DNA of 35,053 nucleotides, taken from DATGZH01 sp035297265 (GTDB taxonomy: Bacteria > Actinomycetota > Acidimicrobiia > Acidimicrobiales > RAAP-2). The notes beneath the pieces were generated by a model. The model did not search any database. It had not been told where the DNA came from and saw only the letters and a list, made by a program, of their open reading frames with translations. Of the stretch, positions 8,802-17,224 are shown piece by piece (the first letter of the stretch is position 1; each line of letters begins with the position of its first letter). Location of the stretch: contig DATGZH010000046.1 in NCBI GenBank assembly GCA_035297265.1, forward strand, positions 1-35,053, given 5' to 3'. A program made the translations under genes and the position numbers.

Positions 8802-9811
8802 GGGTAGATCCCCGCCGTCGGGAGCCCGGTCGTCTCGGGCAGCCCGAGGGCCAGGTTGGCGCACTGGACGGCCTGCCCGGCCGCCCCCTTCACGAGGTTG
8901 TCGAGCGCGGCGAGGACGAGGACCCGGCCGGTCCGCCGGTCCACCCGGCCGCTCAGGTGGACACAGTTGGAGCCGGCGGTGGCCTTTGTCGACGGCGGCC
9001 GCTCGCTCACGACGACGAAGGGCTCGCCGGCGTAGACCTCGCCGAGGACAGCCAGCAGGCCGTCCGTGTCGAGATCGGGCGACGTCGGCCGGGCGTAACA
9101 GGTGGCGAGGATGCCCCGCACCATAGGAGCGAGGTGCGGGGTGAAGAGCACCGCGGCCCCGAGCTCTTGCTCCATCTCGGCCGTGTGGCGGTGGTCGAGG
9201 AGCCCGTAGGCGGTGAAGTCCTCGTCCACCTGGCCGAAGTGCAGGTGCTCGGCGGCCCCCCGGCCGGCCCCGGACACGCCGCTCGCCGCGTCGACGATCA
9301 CGTCCGGCTCGATCAGCCCGGCCGAGGTGAGCGGGGCGAGGGCGAGCGCGGCTGCCGTCGGGTAGCAGCCCGGGACGGCGATACGGGTGGCCCCGGCGAG
9401 CTCGGCCCGGTGCCGCTCGGGCAGGCCGTAGACGAACGAGCCGAGCAGCTCGGGGGCCTCGTGGTCGTGGCCGTACCAGGTGCGGTAGGTGGCCGCGTCG
9501 GCCAGCCGGAAGTCGGCGCCGAGGTCGACGATCACCCCCACCTTCCCGAGGAGCTCCGGCACGAGCTGTTGGGACTGGCCGTGAGGCAGGGCGCTGAAGA
9601 CCACGTCGAGCCCGTCCAGCGCCTCCGCCCCGGTGGCCTCGTAGACGAGCGACGGGTAGGCGACGGCGAGCGACGGCGTGTGGGCGCCCACCGCCTCGCC
9701 CCGGTGGGTCCCCGCCGTGGCCACGGCCACCTCGAGCTCGGGGTGGGCGGCGCAGAGCCGCAGGAGCTCCACCCCGGCGTACCCCGACGCCCCCACCACC
9801 CCGGCTTTCAT
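8798..9811 (-). CDS. argC: N-acetyl-gamma-glutamyl-phosphate reductase
   Basis: NADPH-dependent reduction of acetylglutamyl phosphate to the semialdehyde. The Rossmann start MKAGVVGASGYAG, the catalytic cysteine in VPGCYPTAAALAL (near residue 145) and HFGQVDEDF are all present; length 337. I chose ATG 9811-9809 over the TTG three codons upstream (9820), because the predicted transcript begins around 9815 and the TTG would not be transcribed. The mRNA would then be nearly leaderless, with only a few nt before the ATG. It is the first gene of the arg operon. Confidence 0.95.
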   Translation of the reverse strand: MKAGVVGASGYAGVELLRLCAAHPELEVAVATAGTHRGEAVGAHTPSLAVAYPSLVYEATGAEALDGLDVVFSALPHGQSQQLVPELLGKVGVIVDLGADFRLADAATYRTWYGHDHEAPELLGSFVYGLPERHRAELAGATRIAVPGCYPTAAALALAPLTSAGLIEPDVIVDAASGVSGAGRGAAEHLHFGQVDEDFTAYGLLDHRHTAEMEQELGAAVLFTPHLAPMVRGILATCYARPTSPDLDTDGLLAVLGEVYAGEPFVVVSERPPSTKATAGSNCVHLSGRVDRRTGRVLVLAALDNLVKGAAGQAVQCANLALGLPETTGLPTAGIYP

Positions 9812-9821
9812 GGGATGCAAC

Positions 9822-9850
9822 TCTATACGAGAAGTCGCATATCAATGCAA
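9822..9850 (-). promoter_or_regulatory. arg operon promoter with overlapping ARG box
   Basis: On the minus strand TTGCAT (-35, 9850-9845) is followed after exactly 17 nt by TATAGA (-10, 9827-9822). The sequence TTGCATTGATATGCGA (9850-9835) is a 16-bp near-perfect palindrome, TTGCAT-N4-ATGCGA, matching the ArgR operator style of actinobacteria. It covers the -35 element, so bound ArgR would block RNA polymerase. A second half-site TTGCAT lies at 9820-9815, next to the likely start point. The assignment to ArgR is inference from motif and context. Confidence 0.75.
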
Positions 9851-9876
9851 CCGGGGCCAGGCGCCGGCCCTCCCCC

Positions 9877-9882
9877 TACCAT
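9877..9882 (+). promoter_or_regulatory. -10 element of a leaderless promoter
   Basis: TACCAT is a TANNNT -10 element placed exactly 7 nt before the ATG at 9890. This is the spacing seen at four other genes in the window and predicts a leaderless mRNA. The ARG box at 9835-9850 lies just upstream and might affect this promoter too. Confidence 0.55.
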
Positions 9883-9889
9883 GCCGGTG

Positions 9890-10711
9890 ATGGCCCTCCC
9901 CGCGCCCCGAGCCGACGGCACCTGCGTGGTCACCGGGGCGTCCTCGGGCATCGGGGCCGAGATCGCCCGCCGGCTGGCCGCCCGGGGCTACGGCCTGACG
10001 CTCGTGGCCCGGCGGGCCGACCGCCTGCAGCAGCTGGCGACCGAGCTGGCGCCGGCGGGGTCACCCCGGGTGGAGGTAGCGGCGGCCGACCTCACCGAGC
10101 CGGGTGCCCGGGCCGAGCTCGTCGACGAGGTCGGACGACGGGGCCTCGAGATCGACGTCCTCGTCAACAACGCCGGCTTCTCGACCACCGGGCCGGTCCG
10201 ACGGGCGGACCGCCAGCGCGAGGTGGCCCTCGTGCGCACCGACGTCGAGGCGGTGGTCGACCTCTGCACGCTCGTCGTGCCGGGCCTGGCCGAGCGGGGC
10301 CGGGGTGCGATCTTGAACGTGGCCTCGACCGCCGCCTTCCAGCCCCTGCCCGGCCAGGCGGCCTACTCGGCGGCCAAGGCCTTCGTCCTCGGCTACAGCC
10401 AGGCCCTCCGGGCCGAGCTGGCCGGGACGGGCGTCCAGGTGACCGCGCTCTGCCCGGGACCGGTCGACACCGAGTTCTTCGACGCCGCGGGCTTCTCGCA
10501 GCACGAGCGGGACGCGATGCTCCCCCGCTTCATGTGGCTCGACCCCGACCAGGTGGCGGTGGCGGCCCTCGACGGCCTCGACCACGACCGGGCCGTGGTC
10601 ATCCCCGGTCTCATGAACCGCATCTCGGCTCGCGGCGCCTACCTGGCGCCGCGATCGGTGCTCCTACCGATCCTGCGGCGCTTCTACCCCCTCATGCGCG
10701 ACCGGGCCTGA
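9890..10711 (+). CDS. short-chain dehydrogenase/reductase
   Basis: Classical SDR of 273 residues. It shows the nucleotide-binding TGASSGIG near residue 15, NNAG near 95 and the catalytic Ser...Tyr-x-x-x-Lys as VASTAAF...YSAAKAF near 145-165. The C-terminal end (ISARGAYLAPRSVLLPILRRFYP) is hydrophobic and basic, as in the DltE/YqjQ-like SDRs linked to lipid or envelope chemistry. The substrate cannot be told from sequence. I chose ATG 9890 because it lies 7 nt after the TACCAT -10 element; ATG 9881 and GTG 9887 are in-frame alternatives. It is divergent from argC. Confidence 0.85.
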   Translation: MALPAPRADGTCVVTGASSGIGAEIARRLAARGYGLTLVARRADRLQQLATELAPAGSPRVEVAAADLTEPGARAELVDEVGRRGLEIDVLVNNAGFSTTGPVRRADRQREVALVRTDVEAVVDLCTLVVPGLAERGRGAILNVASTAAFQPLPGQAAYSAAKAFVLGYSQALRAELAGTGVQVTALCPGPVDTEFFDAAGFSQHERDAMLPRFMWLDPDQVAVAALDGLDHDRAVVIPGLMNRISARGAYLAPRSVLLPILRRFYPLMRDRA

Positions 10712-10728
10712 CCCGGCCCGGGCCCTCG

Positions 10729-10750
10729 GTGCCCGTTCGGCGGGCACTTT
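10729..10750 (+). terminator. intrinsic terminator after the SDR gene
   Basis: A perfect 7-bp stem GTGCCCG/CGGGCAC (10729-10735 and 10741-10747) around a TTCGG loop is followed by TTT. The T-tract is short, but the position just after the stop at 10711 and just before the next promoter fits a terminator. Confidence 0.6.
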
Positions 10751-10755
10751 CGGCG

Positions 10756-10761
10756 TACGCT
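10756..10761 (+). promoter_or_regulatory. -10 element before the NTF2-like gene
   Basis: TACGCT matches TANNNT. Transcription would start near 10768 and leave a leader of about 30 nt that includes a Shine-Dalgarno (GGGAGGA) before the ATG at 10799. Unlike its neighbours, this gene is therefore leadered. Confidence 0.45.
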
Positions 10762-10798
10762 GGACCATCTCGGGGCGGCGGGCACCGGGAGGACAGCG

Positions 10799-11191
10799 AT
10801 GGACCAGACGATCGACGACTACGACGCCATCGTGGCCACCGTGCAGCACTACGTCACCGGGACCGCCCAGGGGAACCGGGAGGAGCTGCTCGAGGCCTTC
10901 CACGAGGACGCCCGGATCTTCGGCCAGGTCGAGGGGCAGCGGCTGGACCTCCCGATCGAGGAGTTCTACACGCTGGCCGAGAAGTGGCCGGCCGACGCCG
11001 ACGGCACGTACACCATCCGGGTGCTCTCGGTCGACCAGGTCCAGGACGCCGCCGTGGTGGTCGTGGCCGAAGAGGGGGTCTGGGGCGAGGTGAGCATCAT
11101 CGACTTCTTCTCCCTCGTCCGCCTGAAGGGCGAGTGGAAGATCGTCTGCAAGGTCTTCACCCACACGAGCGGGACGATGCCCATCGAGTAG
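10799..11191 (+). CDS. NTF2/SnoaL-like protein (putative lumazine-binding family)
   Basis: A 130-residue alpha+beta cone-fold protein. Recognisable stretches are DYDAIVATVQHYVTGTAQGNREELLEAFHEDARIF at the N-terminus and SIIDFFSLVRLKGEWKIVCKVFTH near the C-terminus. This is the pattern of the 'putative lumazine-binding' (Lumazine_bd_2) branch of the NTF2-like superfamily. Despite the family name there is no sign that it acts in riboflavin synthesis. The ATG follows the Shine-Dalgarno GGGAGGACAGCG. The domain call is fair; the function is unknown. Confidence 0.75.
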   Translation: MDQTIDDYDAIVATVQHYVTGTAQGNREELLEAFHEDARIFGQVEGQRLDLPIEEFYTLAEKWPADADGTYTIRVLSVDQVQDAAVVVVAEEGVWGEVSIIDFFSLVRLKGEWKIVCKVFTHTSGTMPIE

Positions 11192-11231
11192 GCCGATCCG
11201 GTGGCTGTGGTCGGTCGTTGGCCGGCTCCGC

Positions 11232-11237
11232 TACCTT
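11232..11237 (+). promoter_or_regulatory. -10 element of a leaderless promoter
   Basis: TACCTT (TANNNT) lies exactly 7 nt before the GTG at 11245. No Shine-Dalgarno precedes that GTG, which supports a leaderless transcript. Confidence 0.55.
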
Positions 11238-11244
11238 CGGCCAC

Positions 11245-12000
11245 GTGGCGCCCGCCGATCCGTCCGTCCGGGCCCGTTCCTTCGGCTCGATCGCCGAGGA
11301 CTACGACCGCTACCGACCGGGCCCGCCGGCCGAGGCGATCGACTGGCTGCTGCCCGAGCCGTGCACGACGGCGCTCGACGTCGGCGCGGGGACCGGCGCC
11401 CTCACCCGGGAGCTCGTCGGCCGGGTGCCGACGGTCGTGGCGGTGGAGCCCGACCCGCGCATGCGCGACGTGCTCGGCCGACTGGCCGGCGCCGATGCGC
11501 TCGGTGCGGTGGCCGAGGCCCTCCCGCTCGTCGACGGGTGCGCCGACGCCGTGCTCGTGTCCTCGGCCTGGCACTGGATGGACCCTGCCCGCTCGACCGA
11601 GGAGTTCGGACGGGTGTTGCGGCCCGGTGGCGTGCTCGGCCTCCTCTGGAACGGCCCCGACCGGCGCCAGCCCTGGGTGGCCGAGCTCTTCGAACGGGGC
11701 CGCCGTCCCGACCGGGACACCGGCCCCCCACGACGGGCTGGCGAGGAGTGGGCCGAGCTGTTCTCGGCCACCTTCCACCCGGTTGAGCGGCGGGTCGTCA
11801 CCTGGTCCCGGCCCTTCCGCCCCGACGATCTCGTCGGGATGGCTGGCACCTACAGCTCGGTGATCACCCTGCCCGACGACGAACGGGCGCGTGTCCTCGC
11901 CGACGTCGCCCGTTTCGTGGCCGAGCACCCGAACGCCGCCCGAGGGGGCGGGATCGACCTGCCGATGGCCTGCCGTTGCGTGCGCCTCGTGCGGCGTTGA
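11245..12000 (+). CDS. class I SAM-dependent methyltransferase
   Basis: 251 residues with a Methyltransf_11/UbiE-type fold. Motif I is LDVGAGTGALTREL (near residue 37), the acidic loop VAVEPDPRM follows near 60, then ALPLVDGCADAVLVSSAWHWM near 95 and the post-motif RVLRPGGVLGLLWN near 125. The N-terminal ARSFGSIAEDYDRYRPG is typical of small-molecule methyltransferases. The substrate is unknown. The frame is open upstream, but homology and the TACCTT-N7-GTG promoter both place the start at GTG 11245. The gene converges on pheT with only 9 nt between stop codons, and no terminator is visible there. Confidence 0.85.
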   Translation: MAPADPSVRARSFGSIAEDYDRYRPGPPAEAIDWLLPEPCTTALDVGAGTGALTRELVGRVPTVVAVEPDPRMRDVLGRLAGADALGAVAEALPLVDGCADAVLVSSAWHWMDPARSTEEFGRVLRPGGVLGLLWNGPDRRQPWVAELFERGRRPDRDTGPPRRAGEEWAELFSATFHPVERRVVTWSRPFRPDDLVGMAGTYSSVITLPDDERARVLADVARFVAEHPNAARGGGIDLPMACRCVRLVRR

Positions 12001-12009
12001 GACCGGGGC

Positions 12010-14514
12010 TCAGCGGAGCTCGGCGCCGACCTCGGCCACCGCGGCGTCGATGCAGCCCTGCCGGAGGCCCGCCACCTCGGCGTCGGTGAGCGTGCGGTCG
12101 TCGGCGCAGAAGCGCAGTCGGAAGGCCAGGCTGCGCCGCCCCTCCCCCACCGCCGGACCCCGGTAGACGTCGAAGAGCACGACCGACTCGAGGAGCTCAC
12201 CGCCGGCCCGCTCGAGGGCCCGGGCCACCGCGTCGGCCGGCACCAGGTCGTCGACGGCGAGAGCCAGGTCGACATCGGCCGACGGGAAGCGGCTGACCGG
12301 ACGGGAGCCCGTCGGCCGGCGGGGCGCGTCGACGAGGAGACCGAGGTCGACCTCGAGCCACCCGATGCGCCGGGAGCCGATCGGGCCGGCCCCGAAGGCC
12401 TCGGCCACCGCCGGGTCGACCTCGCCCACCGAGCCGAGGACCGTGCCGTCCGACTCGGCCACCAGCCACGCCGAACGGGTGGGGTGGAGGCCCGGGACCG
12501 GGGCGAGCGGCGCCGCGCCGTCGCCGGCCGGGGCACCCGGGGCCACCGTCCGCACGTCGGCCAGCCGCAGCGCCGCCTCGAGCACCCGCCACCCGACGAC
12601 CGCCGTCCGGGCGTCGTCACCGTCCTCGGCCATGACCACCGACAGCATCTCGCGCTCCTCGGGCAGCCGGGCCGGCTCGCCCCCGCCCGAGCCGCTCCGC
12701 TCCACCCGGGCCCGACCCTCGTCGGGGTGGGAGAACACCGTGCCGATCTCGAAGAAGCGGACGGACCCCTGGCGCCGGTCGGTGTTGTAGACCACGGTCC
12801 GGAGGAGACCGGGCAGCTGGGAGCGGCGCAGCCAGGCCTCGTCGGCGGCCAACGGGTTGGCCACCTTGACCGCCGGGCCGCCCAGTCCCATCGCCGCGTG
12901 GTCGGCGTCGGCCACGAACGTCGGGGTCCAGGCCTCGTCGGCACCGAGGCCGGCGAGCACCTCGCGGACGAGGCGGCGCTGCTCCTGCCTCGCATCGCGC
13001 CCACCCACCTGGGGCCACGACGGGCGCCGGCGAACGATGCGCGAGTAGCCGTAGAGCCGGGCCACCTCCTCGGTGACGTCGGCCACCCCGTGGGGCTCCG
13101 GCCGGACGTCGGGGCGGTTCGTCGGGACGGTGACCACCACCTCGTCGATCCCGGGCTCGGACCCGAAGCCGATCGGCTCGAGCAGGTCGGCGATGGTCGC
13201 CGCGTCGAGGTCCGTCCCGAGCAGCCGGTTGACCGCGGCCACGGGGACGCCGAAGCGCAGGGGCCCGGGCACCTCCCCCCGCACGTCGAGCACCCCCGGG
13301 GCCAGCGTGACCGGCGGCTCGGCCAGGGCGAGCAGCTCGCAGAAGCGATCCGCCGCCCGGTCGATCCCCCACGGGTCGCAGCCCCGCTCGAAACGGGCCG
13401 ACGCCTCGGTGCGCAGGCCCAGCCGCTTGGACGTGCGGGCGATGGCCATCGGGGCGAAGTAGGCCGCCTCGAGCAGCACCCGGGTCGTGTCGTCACTGAT
13501 CTCCGAGGAGCTGCCGCCCATGATCCCGCCGATGCCGACCGGGTTGCCCTCGGCGTCACAGATGAGGCAGTCCTCCCCGGTGTCGCCGAGGCCCCGGCCC
13601 GGCACCCCGAGCTCCCGCGCCACCCCGTCCAGCGTCTCGAGCACCTCGCCCGGGCGGGCCCGGCGCACGCGAAGGCCGTGACCGGGCAGCCGGTCGAGGT
13701 CGTAGGGGTGGGTCGGCTGGCCGAGCTCGAGCATCACGTAGTTCGAGGCGTCCACGACGTTGTTGATCGGTCGCATCCCCGCGAGCTCGAGCCGCCGGAC
13801 CAGCCAGCGGGGCGACGTCCCGACGGTGACCCCGGTCAGCACCCGGGCGGTGAACCGGGGGCACAGGTCGAGGTCCTCCACCACCACGCTCGCCAGCGTC
13901 TCGGCCACCGGCCCGGAGGGCGCCGGCACTGCCGGCTCGGGCAGGGCGAACGTGAGACCGAGGCGGGCCGCCAGGTCCCGGGCCACACCGGCGATGGCGT
14001 GGGCGTCGGGCCGGTTGCCCTCGACGGTGATGTCGAAGACGACGTCGGGCTCGATGCCGTAGGCCTCGGTGAAGGGCTGCCCCGGGTGGGCCCCCTCGGT
14101 CCGGGTGAGCTTGAGGATGCCCTCGGCGTCGTCGGAGAGACCGAGCTCCCGGCCCGAGCAGAGCATCCCGTTCGACTCGACGCCGCGGAAGGGCCGCTTG
14201 GCGATCTTCGTGCCGTCCGGGAGCGTGGCGCCCACCGGGGCGAGGGGCACGAGGTCCCCGACGGCGAAGTTGAAGGCGCCGCACACGATCTCGACCGGAC
14301 CCTGCCCGGCCTCGACGACCACCTTGCGGATGCGGTCGGCGCCGGGAATCGCCTCGATCTCCTCGACCCGGGCCACGACGACCTCTTCGAGCCCCTGGCC
14401 GACGTGCTCGACCGCCTCGACCACAAGGCCGAGGTCGTCCAGCGCGGCCACGAGGACCGCCGGGTCGCCCTCGAACGGGGCGAAGTCACGCAGCCACGAC
14501 AGCGGTGTGCGCAA
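12010..14514 (-). CDS. pheT: phenylalanine--tRNA ligase beta subunit
   Basis: 834 residues, the full bacterial length. In order: an N-terminal domain with MRTPLSWLRDF; a tRNA-binding OB-fold (about 40-150, including VVCGAFNFAVGDLVPLAPVG-like sequence); the B3/B4 editing domain (about 210-370, with SRWLVRRLELAG-like and NYVMLELGQP sequence); the GIGGIMGG stretch; B5 (about 410-480); the catalytic-like core; and a C-terminal ferredoxin-like anticodon-binding domain beginning near SRFPSADVDLALAV. It forms the (alpha-beta)2 enzyme with PheS. The start is TTG 14514-14512 with a strong Shine-Dalgarno (GAGAGGAAGG). It lies 49 nt after pheS. Confidence 0.97.
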   Translation of the reverse strand: MRTPLSWLRDFAPFEGDPAVLVAALDDLGLVVEAVEHVGQGLEEVVVARVEEIEAIPGADRIRKVVVEAGQGPVEIVCGAFNFAVGDLVPLAPVGATLPDGTKIAKRPFRGVESNGMLCSGRELGLSDDAEGILKLTRTEGAHPGQPFTEAYGIEPDVVFDITVEGNRPDAHAIAGVARDLAARLGLTFALPEPAVPAPSGPVAETLASVVVEDLDLCPRFTARVLTGVTVGTSPRWLVRRLELAGMRPINNVVDASNYVMLELGQPTHPYDLDRLPGHGLRVRRARPGEVLETLDGVARELGVPGRGLGDTGEDCLICDAEGNPVGIGGIMGGSSSEISDDTTRVLLEAAYFAPMAIARTSKRLGLRTEASARFERGCDPWGIDRAADRFCELLALAEPPVTLAPGVLDVRGEVPGPLRFGVPVAAVNRLLGTDLDAATIADLLEPIGFGSEPGIDEVVVTVPTNRPDVRPEPHGVADVTEEVARLYGYSRIVRRRPSWPQVGGRDARQEQRRLVREVLAGLGADEAWTPTFVADADHAAMGLGGPAVKVANPLAADEAWLRRSQLPGLLRTVVYNTDRRQGSVRFFEIGTVFSHPDEGRARVERSGSGGGEPARLPEEREMLSVVMAEDGDDARTAVVGWRVLEAALRLADVRTVAPGAPAGDGAAPLAPVPGLHPTRSAWLVAESDGTVLGSVGEVDPAVAEAFGAGPIGSRRIGWLEVDLGLLVDAPRRPTGSRPVSRFPSADVDLALAVDDLVPADAVARALERAGGELLESVVLFDVYRGPAVGEGRRSLAFRLRFCADDRTLTDAEVAGLRQGCIDAAVAEVGAELR

Positions 14515-14563
14515 GCCTTCCTCTCAGTCGGAGTCTCGGTCGGGTCGTGCCGTCCGGCGGCGC

Positions 14564-15640
14564 TCAGAACTGCCGCAGGAACCGGACGTCGTTGTCGGTG
14601 ATCGTGCGCATGTCAGCGATGGAGTAGCGCATCTGGGCGCAGCGGTCGATACCGAAGCCGAAGGCGAAGCCCGACCAGACCGACGGGTCGATGCCGACGG
14701 CGTCGAACACCGCCGGGTCCATCATCCCGCAGCCGCCGAGCTCGATCCACCCGGTCATCGAGCACGTCCGACAGCCCGCGCCGTGACAGATCGTGCAGGT
14801 GATCTCGAATTCGGCCGACGGCTCGGTGAACGGGAAGTACGAAGGGCGCAGGCGTGAGTGGATGTCGGCGCCGAAGTAGGCGTTCGTGAAGGTCTCGATC
14901 GTGCCGGCGAGGTCCCCGAAGCTCACGTCCCGGTCGACCACGAGCCCCTCGACCTGATGGAAGACGGCCAGGTGGCGCGCGTCGGGTGTCTCCCGGCGGA
15001 AGCAGCGCCCCGGCATCACCGCGTGGATGGGGAGGGTGCCCTCGGCCACCGCCGCCTCCATGAGGTGGACCTGGACCGGCGAGGTGTGCGTGCGCAGGAG
15101 GATGGTCTCGGGCTCGCCGAGGTCGAGGTACAAGGTGTCCCACATGCTGCGGGCCGGGTGGGCCGGCGGGATGTTGAGCGCCTCGAAGTTGTACCAGTCG
15201 GTCTCGGCCTCAGGTCCCTCGGCCACCACGAAGCCCATGGCGATGAACACGTCCTCGAGCGCCTCTCTCGTCTGGGTCACGAGGTTGAGGTGGCCCCGCT
15301 CGAGTCTCGAGCGGACCTCCGCCTCGACCACCTCGGTCAGGTCCAGCCGGTCGGCGGCCAGGGCCACCTCCCGCTCCCTGAACGCGAGCCCAACCCTCCG
15401 TGCCGCGGCGAGGGCCTTCAGCCGGCCGACCGCCTCCTGGAGCAGCTCGCCCTGGTGCCTACGGTCCTCGAGCTCCAGGCGACCGAGGCTCCGGTGGGCC
15501 AGCGTGAGACCCGAGCGCCTCCCGAGCACCGCCGTCTCCGCCGCCTCGAGCTCGCTCACCGAGTTCGCCGCCTCGAGGAGGGCGCTCCCCTCGGCCTCGA
15601 GCGCGGCCACGTCGGGCAGGCCGTCGGCCGGCCCGCTCAC
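14564..15640 (-). CDS. pheS: phenylalanine--tRNA ligase alpha subunit
   Basis: The catalytic class II subunit, 358 residues. The N-terminal coiled-coil tRNA-binding arm spans about residues 15-90. Motif 2 is CFRRETPDARHLAVFHQVEG near 210 and motif 3 is GFGIDRCAQMRY near 330. The start is GTG 15640-15638, in a GTGA overlap with the stop of the upstream methyltransferase gene. In-frame sequence further upstream lies in that gene and is not conserved. Confidence 0.97.
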   Translation of the reverse strand: MSGPADGLPDVAALEAEGSALLEAANSVSELEAAETAVLGRRSGLTLAHRSLGRLELEDRRHQGELLQEAVGRLKALAAARRVGLAFREREVALAADRLDLTEVVEAEVRSRLERGHLNLVTQTREALEDVFIAMGFVVAEGPEAETDWYNFEALNIPPAHPARSMWDTLYLDLGEPETILLRTHTSPVQVHLMEAAVAEGTLPIHAVMPGRCFRRETPDARHLAVFHQVEGLVVDRDVSFGDLAGTIETFTNAYFGADIHSRLRPSYFPFTEPSAEFEITCTICHGAGCRTCSMTGWIELGGCGMMDPAVFDAVGIDPSVWSGFAFGFGIDRCAQMRYSIADMRTITDNDVRFLRQF

Positions 15641-16533
15641 GGGGTGCTCACCGGCGGGGTTGCCGTCCCCTCGGTCCTCGGCCGGATCATCTCGGGCATC
15701 GTAGAGCCCGCCGCGCCGCGCTCGGTGATGACGGAGCCACGGCGCCGCTGCCGGAGCGCCTCGAAGCACAGCACCGCCGCGGCCACGCCCACGTTCAACG
15801 ACTCGGCCCGGCCGGCCATGGGGATGGAGACCGTGCCGTCGACGCGGGCGGCCACGTCGTCGGGCAGCCCGGCGGCCTCGTTGCCGAGGACGAGGGCCGA
15901 CGGCACCGACCAGTCGACCGCGCTGTAGTCGACGCCGTCGCGCACCGCGGTGGCCAAGCGCCGTAGACCGAGCCGGCCGAGCGCCTCGAGGGCCGCCGCC
16001 ACGTCGTCCGCCACCACCACCGGGAGGTGGAAGAGCGAGCCGGCCGAGGCCCGGACGGTCTTCGGGTTGTACGGGTCGACGGTCGTGCCGGCGAAGACCA
16101 CCGCGCTCGCCCCGGCCGCGTCGGCGCTGCGCAGCACGGTGCCGGCGTTCCCCGGGTCCCGCACGTCGACGCACACCACCACGAGTGTGGGCGAGAGGAG
16201 CGACTCGAGCCCGACGTCGACCATCGAGAGCACGCCGAGCACCGGCTGCGGGGTGACGGTGTCGGCCACCTTCGGCAGCACCCCGGGGGCCAGGTCGTAG
16301 ACCCGGGCCCCGAGCACGAGCGCCCGCTCGACGAGCTCGTCCACACCGGGCACCGCCGCGCCCTCGGGGGCCACGTAGAGGGACTCCGCCCGGACGCCGG
16401 CGTCGAAGGCGCTCCGGAGGAGCTCGGCCCCCTCGGCCACGAAGACCCGCTCGCGCCAGCGCGCCGCCCGCTTGGCCAGCAGCCGCCGCAGCCGGCGGAC
16501 CCGCTGGTGCGAGTAGGCCAGCGGTTGGCTCAG
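15637..16533 (-). CDS. RNA 2'-O-ribose methyltransferase, SpoU/TrmH family, probable CTG start
   Basis: SPOUT-class RNA methyltransferase. The substrate-binding domain starts around FVAEGAELL. The SAM knot has motif 1 VDVRDPGNAGTVLRSADAAG, motif 2 ALVLGNEAAGL and motif 3 IPMAGRAESLNVGVAAA. The first ATG/GTG/TTG in frame (GTG 16440) cuts into FVAEG and removes the basic N-terminal helix that is normal in this family. In-frame sequence upstream reads SHQRVRRLRRLLAKRAAR, exactly that helix. The frame has no standard start before it. CTG 16533-16531 overlaps the rplT stop as CTGA and has GGAGG 7 nt upstream. I therefore call a CTG start (298 residues). The target RNA is unknown; 23S rRNA is typical for copies next to rplT-pheS. 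Confidence 0.85.
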   Translation of the reverse strand: MSQPLAYSHQRVRRLRRLLAKRAARWRERVFVAEGAELLRSAFDAGVRAESLYVAPEGAAVPGVDELVERALVLGARVYDLAPGVLPKVADTVTPQPVLGVLSMVDVGLESLLSPTLVVVCVDVRDPGNAGTVLRSADAAGASAVVFAGTTVDPYNPKTVRASAGSLFHLPVVVADDVAAALEALGRLGLRRLATAVRDGVDYSAVDWSVPSALVLGNEAAGLPDDVAARVDGTVSIPMAGRAESLNVGVAAAVLCFEALRQRRRGSVITERGAAGSTMPEMIRPRTEGTATPPVSTP

Positions 16534-16910
16534 GTGGCGGCCTCCGCCGCCGGCGCGGCCAGCGCGGCCGTGGCCACCCCGACGAGGGCCTGGAAGGCGT
16601 CGGGGTCGGTCACCGCCAGGTCGGCCAGCACCTTGCGGTCGACCTCCACACCGGCCTGGTGGAGGCCGGCGATGAAGCGGCTGTAGCTCACGCCCTCCTG
16701 GCGGGTGGCGGCGTTGATGCGCTGGATCCAGAGGCGCCGGAAGTCGCCCTTGCGGGCCCGCCGGTCGCGGTACGCGTACTGCATCGAGTGCAGCAGCTGC
16801 TCGTTGGCCGCCCGGAACGTGCGGCTCTTGTTGCCGTAGTACCCCTTCGCCTGGTCGAGGACGGCGCGGTGGTGCTTCCTGCCGTGCACGGAGCGCTTCA
16901 CTCTGGCCAT
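16530..16910 (-). CDS. rplT: 50S ribosomal protein L20
   Basis: 126 residues beginning MARVKRSVHGRKHHRAVL, with the conserved YYGNKSRTFR and WIQRINAA segments and a short Ala-rich C-terminal tail. It is an early-assembly 23S rRNA-binding protein and in other bacteria represses its own operon through a leader RNA. ATG 16910 has Shine-Dalgarno AAGGAG. It follows rpmI after 115 nt, a stretch that can form a small hairpin (GGCCG, loop CTCCT, CGGCC) and might carry translational control. Confidence 0.97.
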   Translation of the reverse strand: MARVKRSVHGRKHHRAVLDQAKGYYGNKSRTFRAANEQLLHSMQYAYRDRRARKGDFRRLWIQRINAATRQEGVSYSRFIAGLHQAGVEVDRKVLADLAVTDPDAFQALVGVATAALAAPAAEAAT

Positions 16911-17025
16911 TCGGGGACTCCTTCCACTTCGGGGCCGGCTCGCTCGGTCAGGCCGAGGAGCGGCCGTTCGACGTCTCGTGTCGTGACCGGCGGCCGGGGG
17001 CCGGTCGGGATCTCGGGCGGGGCGG

Positions 17026-17220
17026 CTACCGTCCGAGCATGCGGCGGACCTGCCGCTCGTCGGCCGGGGAGAAGTCGGTCTCCCGGGCCAGCCGGCGGGT
17101 GCGCACACTCGTCTTCTTCTCGAGCATGTGGGACCGGAAGGCCTTGCGCCGGCGGAGCCGACCCGAGCCGGTCACCTTGACCCGCTTGGCCGCCCCTCGG
17201 TCGGTCTTCATCTTCGGCAT
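17026..17220 (-). CDS. rpmI: 50S ribosomal protein L35
   Basis: 64 residues. MPKMKTDRGAAKRVKVTGSG followed by LRRRKAFRSH is diagnostic of L35. It starts 4 nt after the infC stop, with a Shine-Dalgarno (AGGACAGGA) inside the end of infC. The infC-rpmI-rplT order is the ancient conserved one. Confidence 0.97.
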   Translation of the reverse strand: MPKMKTDRGAAKRVKVTGSGRLRRRKAFRSHMLEKKTSVRTRRLARETDFSPADERQVRRMLGR

Positions 17221-17224
17221 GTCG

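Noticed and set aside
8799..9845. Long upstream extension of argJ (and of argG, argH, pheS, ribBA)
   Set aside because: The extensions lie inside the upstream genes and are not family-like. The 4-nt overlaps or Shine-Dalgarno sites give better starts.
10799..11191. Riboflavin synthase substitute, from the 'lumazine-binding' family name
   Set aside because: The protein is an NTF2-like fold without the duplicated RibE barrel, and it lies far from the rib genes.
12484..14601. 705-codon open frame on the plus strand opposite pheT, and similar long frames opposite arg, ribBA, metK and infC
   Set aside because: High GC keeps antisense frames open. The translations are low-complexity (Arg, Gly, His, Val-rich) with no recognisable domain, while the opposite strand carries clear homologues.
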